Positions 5,270 through 8,143 of a stretch of DNA of 8,143 bases are shown piece by piece. Numbering within the stretch: the stretch's first letter is position 1; each line of letters starts with the position of its first letter. Location: contig CALNBC010000431.1 in assembly GCA_937874755.1 (NCBI GenBank), positions 1 through 8,143 of the forward strand, written 5' to 3'. A program made the position numbers and the translations under genes. This stretch comes from an uncultured Clostridia bacterium. Its GTDB lineage: Bacteria > Bacillota > Clostridia > Christensenellales > CALWSW01. The notes beneath the pieces were generated by a model that ran no database searches, had not been told where the DNA came from, and saw only the letters and a program-made list of their open reading frames with translations.

Positions 5270-6565
5270 ATGAAGGATATAACTTGGAGGGAGCTGGGCG
5301 TCGAGCTGCCCAGGATAATGTTGCCCAACAAATGCGTAGATATGTCCAAATGGTCCGTCGTTGCCTGCGACCAATACACCTCCGAGCCTGAGTATTGGCA
5401 CAGGGTGGAGGGGTTAGTTGGCGACGCACCGTCGACCCTTCGGCTGGTTCTGCCTGAGGCGTTGCTTTCGGAGAATCCGGGGGAGAATGCCGCCCGGGAG
5501 GACGATATAATAAAAACAATGCAAAGCTACCTGGCGAGCGACACATTCAGAACGCTCCCTTGCGGGGCTATGCTCGTTCGCCGCTACCTCAATTGCGGGG
5601 TTAGGACGGGGATTGTGCTCTCCTTTGACCTTGAGCGTTACGATTATAAAAAAGGTAGCACATCGCTTATCCGCGCAACCGAAGGCACGGTCGAAGAGAG
5701 GGTAAAAGCTAGATTATCCTTGAGAAGACGCGCACTTATCGAGCTGCCGCACATATTAATGTTGATAGACGACCCGAAAAAAACCGTAATCGAACCGCTG
5801 GCAAACGCCAAAATGCACAGGGAATACGATTTTGAATTGATGGAGCACGGTGGAAGGATTACAGGTGACTTCATAGCAGAAGAGAATCTCGAAGGCGCGC
5901 GGGTTGCCCTATCCGAACTCGCCGCAGAGCAGGACGGTCGCTTTGGAAAACCCCTATTGCTCTATGCCATGGGTGACGGCAACCATTCCCTCGCCGCAGC
6001 CAAGGCAGTTTGGGAAGAATTAAAGCCGACGCTTTCTGAAGCAGAAACTGAGAATCACCCCGCCAGATTCGCCCTGTGCGAACTCGTGAATGTACACGAC
6101 GATGGGATACTGTTCGAACCCATACACTGCCTGCTTACTAATGTAAAACCCGGCGCCTTAGAAGAGATCGCCTATATACTCGCCGAGCAGAACGGGGATG
6201 TTTCCATTGGCACAGGGAACGATGCGCCCCAAGAGTTCGCACATGTGCTGCCCTTTGTAACCAAAGAGGGCGCGGGAACGATTACCGTCCCCGCGCCGGC
6301 GAACCGCCTCGCAGTTGCCACATTGCAGGGCGCTTTGGAGGTTTACATCAAAAAGACGCGGGCGAGGCTCGATTATATACACGGCGAGGAAACGCTGAAA
6401 AGCCTTGCGCGCAGGGATGGCTGTTTGGGATTTCTGCTCCCGGCGATGGAAAAAGCGGAACTGTTTACAACGGTTATACTAGAGGGAGCGCTTCCAAAGA
6501 AGACCTTCTCTATGGGGGAAGCCCATGAGAAGCGATGCTATCTCGAGGCGCGCTCGCTTCGTTAA
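5270..6565 (+). CDS. DUF1015 family protein (COG4198-type), function not established
   Basis: 431 residues from ATG 5270, close to family length. Soluble: no signal peptide or membrane segment is apparent. The conserved family blocks are clear: VVACDQYTSEPEYW near the N-terminus, LPHILMLIDDPKKTVIEP mid-protein, LLYAMGDGNHSLAAAKAVWE at about 233-252, ARFALCELVNVHDDGILFEP at about 267-286, LDYIHGEETL, and a C-terminal LPKKTFSMGEAHEKRCYLEA. The GDGNHS motif resembles the DGH/NH motif of ParB-like/SerK-type folds; that link is distant and I treat it as inference. Members of this family in Clostridia often lie near serine-biosynthesis genes (recalled, not checked). Here it is translationally close to an aspartokinase, 15 bp downstream, so a role connected with amino-acid metabolism is plausible. 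ATA is 12 of 20 Ile codons, as in other core genes of the window. Confidence 0.9.
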   Translation: MKDITWRELGVELPRIMLPNKCVDMSKWSVVACDQYTSEPEYWHRVEGLVGDAPSTLRLVLPEALLSENPGENAAREDDIIKTMQSYLASDTFRTLPCGAMLVRRYLNCGVRTGIVLSFDLERYDYKKGSTSLIRATEGTVEERVKARLSLRRRALIELPHILMLIDDPKKTVIEPLANAKMHREYDFELMEHGGRITGDFIAEENLEGARVALSELAAEQDGRFGKPLLLYAMGDGNHSLAAAKAVWEELKPTLSEAETENHPARFALCELVNVHDDGILFEPIHCLLTNVKPGALEEIAYILAEQNGDVSIGTGNDAPQEFAHVLPFVTKEGAGTITVPAPANRLAVATLQGALEVYIKKTRARLDYIHGEETLKSLARRDGCLGFLLPAMEKAELFTTVILEGALPKKTFSMGEAHEKRCYLEARSLR

Positions 6566-6580
6566 TTTTCGGAGGGTCAA

Positions 6581-7897
6581 ATGTCATTAATAGTCGTCAA
6601 GTTCGGTGGCAGCTCGCTGGCCGACGCACAACAGTTTAAAAAGGTCAGGGACATCGTACTGTCCGATCCCTCCCGCCGCTTTGTGGTGCCTTCGGCGCCC
6701 GGCAAGCGCTTCGAAGGGGACGAAAAAGTTACCGACATGTTATACGCCTGCCAACGCCTTGCCCAAAATGGCCAGTCGTTCGACGGCATATTTGACCGTA
6801 TTTCCGAGCGATTTACAGGCATCGAGTCGCAGCTGAGACTATCGACCGATATTGCCTTCCACCTAAAGACTGTAAAAAAGGACATTGCGGACGGAGCCAC
6901 TGCGGATTACGCGGCAAGTCGGGGCGAATACCTCAACGGCATACTGCTATCCGATTACCTCGGCTTTGAGTTTGTGGATGCGAAGGAATTTATCCGCTTT
7001 GACGCAAAGGGGGTTTTCCTCGCAGAATTCACCAACGAGATTGCGGGCGAAGTGCTAAAGGGCAAACAAAACGCTGTTGTGCCCGGATTCTACGGCTCCT
7101 ACCCAAACGGCGCAATCAAGACCTTTTCCCGCGGCGGGGCGGATATAAGCGGCGCGATAGTAGCGCGCAGCGTGTTCGCGGACGTATACGAAAATTGGAC
7201 GGACGTTTCCGGCTTCCTGATGGCGGATCCGAGAATTGTCAAGAATCCTAAGCCCATACGCGTCGTAACTTACAAGGAACTTCGCGAGCTTGCGTATATG
7301 GGCGCGACCGTACTCCACGAAGAGAGTATTTTCCCCGTTCGTCAGGCGTGCATTCCCATCAACGTGCGCAACACAAACGCCCCGCAGGAGCAGGGCACGA
7401 TGATAGTCGCCGAGGCAGAGGATTACGGCGATTGCGCCATAACCGGCATCGCCGGCAAAAAGGGCTTTTCAGTCATCAGCGTAGAGAAGGACAAAATGAA
7501 TGTCGAGGTGGGCTTTGCCTACCGAGTGCTTTCCGCGCTGGTGGCAAACGGAATCTCCATAGAACACATGCCCACGGGGATAGACACGCTTTCCGTCATA
7601 GTATCCCAGAAGGACCTTCAGGGCAGGCGAAGGGAAATCATAGACGATATTATGGCCGCCTGCGACCCCGACTCTGTGGAAGTGCACGAGGATATGGCGC
7701 TCATCGCCGTAGTTGGGCGGGGGATGATAAACCGCGTCGGCACCTCGGCGAGGGTATTCACCGCGCTCGCGGAAAAAGGCGTCAACGTGCGCATGATTGA
7801 CCAGGGTTCCAGCGAGATGAACATAATCATCGGAATCGAGAGCGAACAGTTTGAAGCGGCGGTAAACGCGATTTATTACGCTTTCCAATGCGATTGA
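6581..7897 (+). CDS. Aspartokinase (aspartate kinase) with two C-terminal ACT domains
   Basis: 438 residues. It phosphorylates L-aspartate to 4-aspartyl phosphate, the first step toward lysine, threonine, methionine and diaminopimelate. Amino-acid kinase domain (about 1-280): KFGGSSLAD (7-15), the substrate motif SRGEYLNG (113-120), SRGGADISGAIVA (183-195) and TDVSGFLMADPRIV (207-220). Regulatory region: ACT1 at about 286-360 (ITGIAGKKGFSVISVEKDKM) and ACT2 at about 372-436 (MALIAVVGRGM, GTSARVFTALAEKGVNVRMI, SSEMNIIIGI), expected to bind an end-product amino acid. The nucleotide-side motif reads SRGGADIS rather than the common GRGGSDTT, which marks a distinct subgroup but keeps the acidic residue. 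The start is fixed by GGAGGG 4 nt upstream. It lies 15 bp after the DUF1015 stop, so the two are an operon. No diaminopimelate, homoserine or threonine gene is in the window, and I cannot choose between the lysC, dapG and thrD type paralogues, so no symbol is given. Confidence 0.96.
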   Translation: MSLIVVKFGGSSLADAQQFKKVRDIVLSDPSRRFVVPSAPGKRFEGDEKVTDMLYACQRLAQNGQSFDGIFDRISERFTGIESQLRLSTDIAFHLKTVKKDIADGATADYAASRGEYLNGILLSDYLGFEFVDAKEFIRFDAKGVFLAEFTNEIAGEVLKGKQNAVVPGFYGSYPNGAIKTFSRGGADISGAIVARSVFADVYENWTDVSGFLMADPRIVKNPKPIRVVTYKELRELAYMGATVLHEESIFPVRQACIPINVRNTNAPQEQGTMIVAEAEDYGDCAITGIAGKKGFSVISVEKDKMNVEVGFAYRVLSALVANGISIEHMPTGIDTLSVIVSQKDLQGRRREIIDDIMAACDPDSVEVHEDMALIAVVGRGMINRVGTSARVFTALAEKGVNVRMIDQGSSEMNIIIGIESEQFEAAVNAIYYAFQCD

Positions 7898-8076
7898 CCG
7901 AAATAGCGATTGGTTGTCCAGGTAATAATATCTGGCGATGCGGCATGCCATTGCGCCGCTGTTCTTGGCGCTCAAGGATTTCCACTCCTTCTTTTTCTGA
8001 TACCGCATTTTCCGCGCCGGATGCACTTTCAAAGACAGGGTGACGGTAGCCGCAGGCAACAGAGCAGGATACAGCA
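7898..8076. other. Intergenic stretch, no gene supported
   Basis: After the aspartokinase stop there is no open frame with a start and Shine-Dalgarno site. Two small RNA-like hairpins are visible on the plus strand. CCAGGTA/TATCTGG with an ATAA loop occupies 7918-7935 (one G-U pair). AAGGA/TCCTT occupies 7974-7990 and is followed by CTTTTTC, which could be a weak terminator for the operon. Confidence 0.4.
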
Positions 8077-8102
8077 AAACGGGCTTTTTAAAAAGCCCGT
8101 TT
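8077..8102. terminator. Perfect 26-bp palindromic hairpin, candidate bidirectional terminator
   Basis: AAACGGGCTTTTT is followed directly by its reverse complement. In RNA, the CGGGC/GCCCG core with an A/U top would form a strong hairpin on either strand, followed by only three U on the plus strand and four on the minus strand. It may end the aspartokinase operon and a convergent gene beyond the right edge. The short U-runs keep confidence moderate. Confidence 0.65.
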
Positions 8103-8143
8103 CAGCTTGTCAAAGAAAAGGAGTTTTCACGGAAGCGAGAGCT

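Noticed and set aside
8120..8143. AGTTTTCACGGA at the right edge matches the putative ISL3 end at about 1912-1923
   Set aside because: A 12-bp match on either strand is expected several times by chance in 8 kb. The rest of the IS end (AAGAAGAACCC) is not present, so I do not call a second IS end.
8118..8143. AAAGGAG as a Shine-Dalgarno site for a gene beyond the right edge
   Set aside because: No start codon follows at a proper distance before the window ends.
1..8143. CRISPR array, tRNA or rRNA genes, toxin-antitoxin pair, phage or defence genes
   Set aside because: Neither strand showed regularly spaced repeats, a tRNA cloverleaf or defence-type protein motifs.

Overview
The window looks like a chromosomal segment of a mid-GC Bacillota (Firmicutes) species, most likely in the Clostridia. 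The main reasons are a tRNA-dependent T-box leader in front of leuS, strong Shine-Dalgarno sites, sigma-A type TTGACA/TATAAT promoters, a DUF1015 protein and an ISL3-type transposase remnant. I cannot name a genus from the sequence alone.

Layout. Positions 1-1571 (minus strand) hold the first 523 codons of leucyl-tRNA synthetase; the gene continues off the left edge. Upstream of it, about 1613-1878, is its full control region: promoter, T-box leader with a CTC (Leu) specifier, T-box sequence, and the competing terminator. Positions about 1893-2300 hold the decayed, frameshifted 3' end of an ISL3-family transposase. It abuts the stop codon of a two-gene carbohydrate unit on the minus strand, 2306-4603: an FGGY-family sugar kinase followed by a class II (zinc) aldolase. 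The unit has a good promoter at 4919-4947 and a 26-bp operator-like dyad (4891-4916) over the predicted transcription start. The AT-rich spacer 4604-5269 also carries a divergent plus-strand promoter (5028-5056). That promoter should drive a tight two-gene operon: a DUF1015 (COG4198-type) protein (5270-6565) and an aspartokinase with two ACT domains (6581-7897). The right edge, 7898-8143, has no gene I can support and contains a palindromic hairpin that may be a bidirectional terminator.

How the genes fit together. LeuS, DUF1015 and aspartokinase are ordinary core functions: Leu-tRNA charging and the first step of the aspartate amino-acid family. The kinase-aldolase pair is a catabolic module in which a ketose is phosphorylated and then cleaved by retro-aldol reaction to a C3 phosphate (DHAP) plus an aldehyde. 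It has no transporter, isomerase or regulator in the window.

The kinase-aldolase pair uses the Ile codon ATA rarely (about 4 of 42 Ile by hand count), whereas the flanking core genes use it heavily (leuS 13/23, DUF1015 12/20, aspartokinase 14/37). Together with the IS scar at one border, this suggests the pair is a horizontally acquired catabolic islet inserted between core genes. I found no clear new defence, CRISPR or RNA system. The most interesting items are the islet with its unidentified substrate and its unassigned operator.
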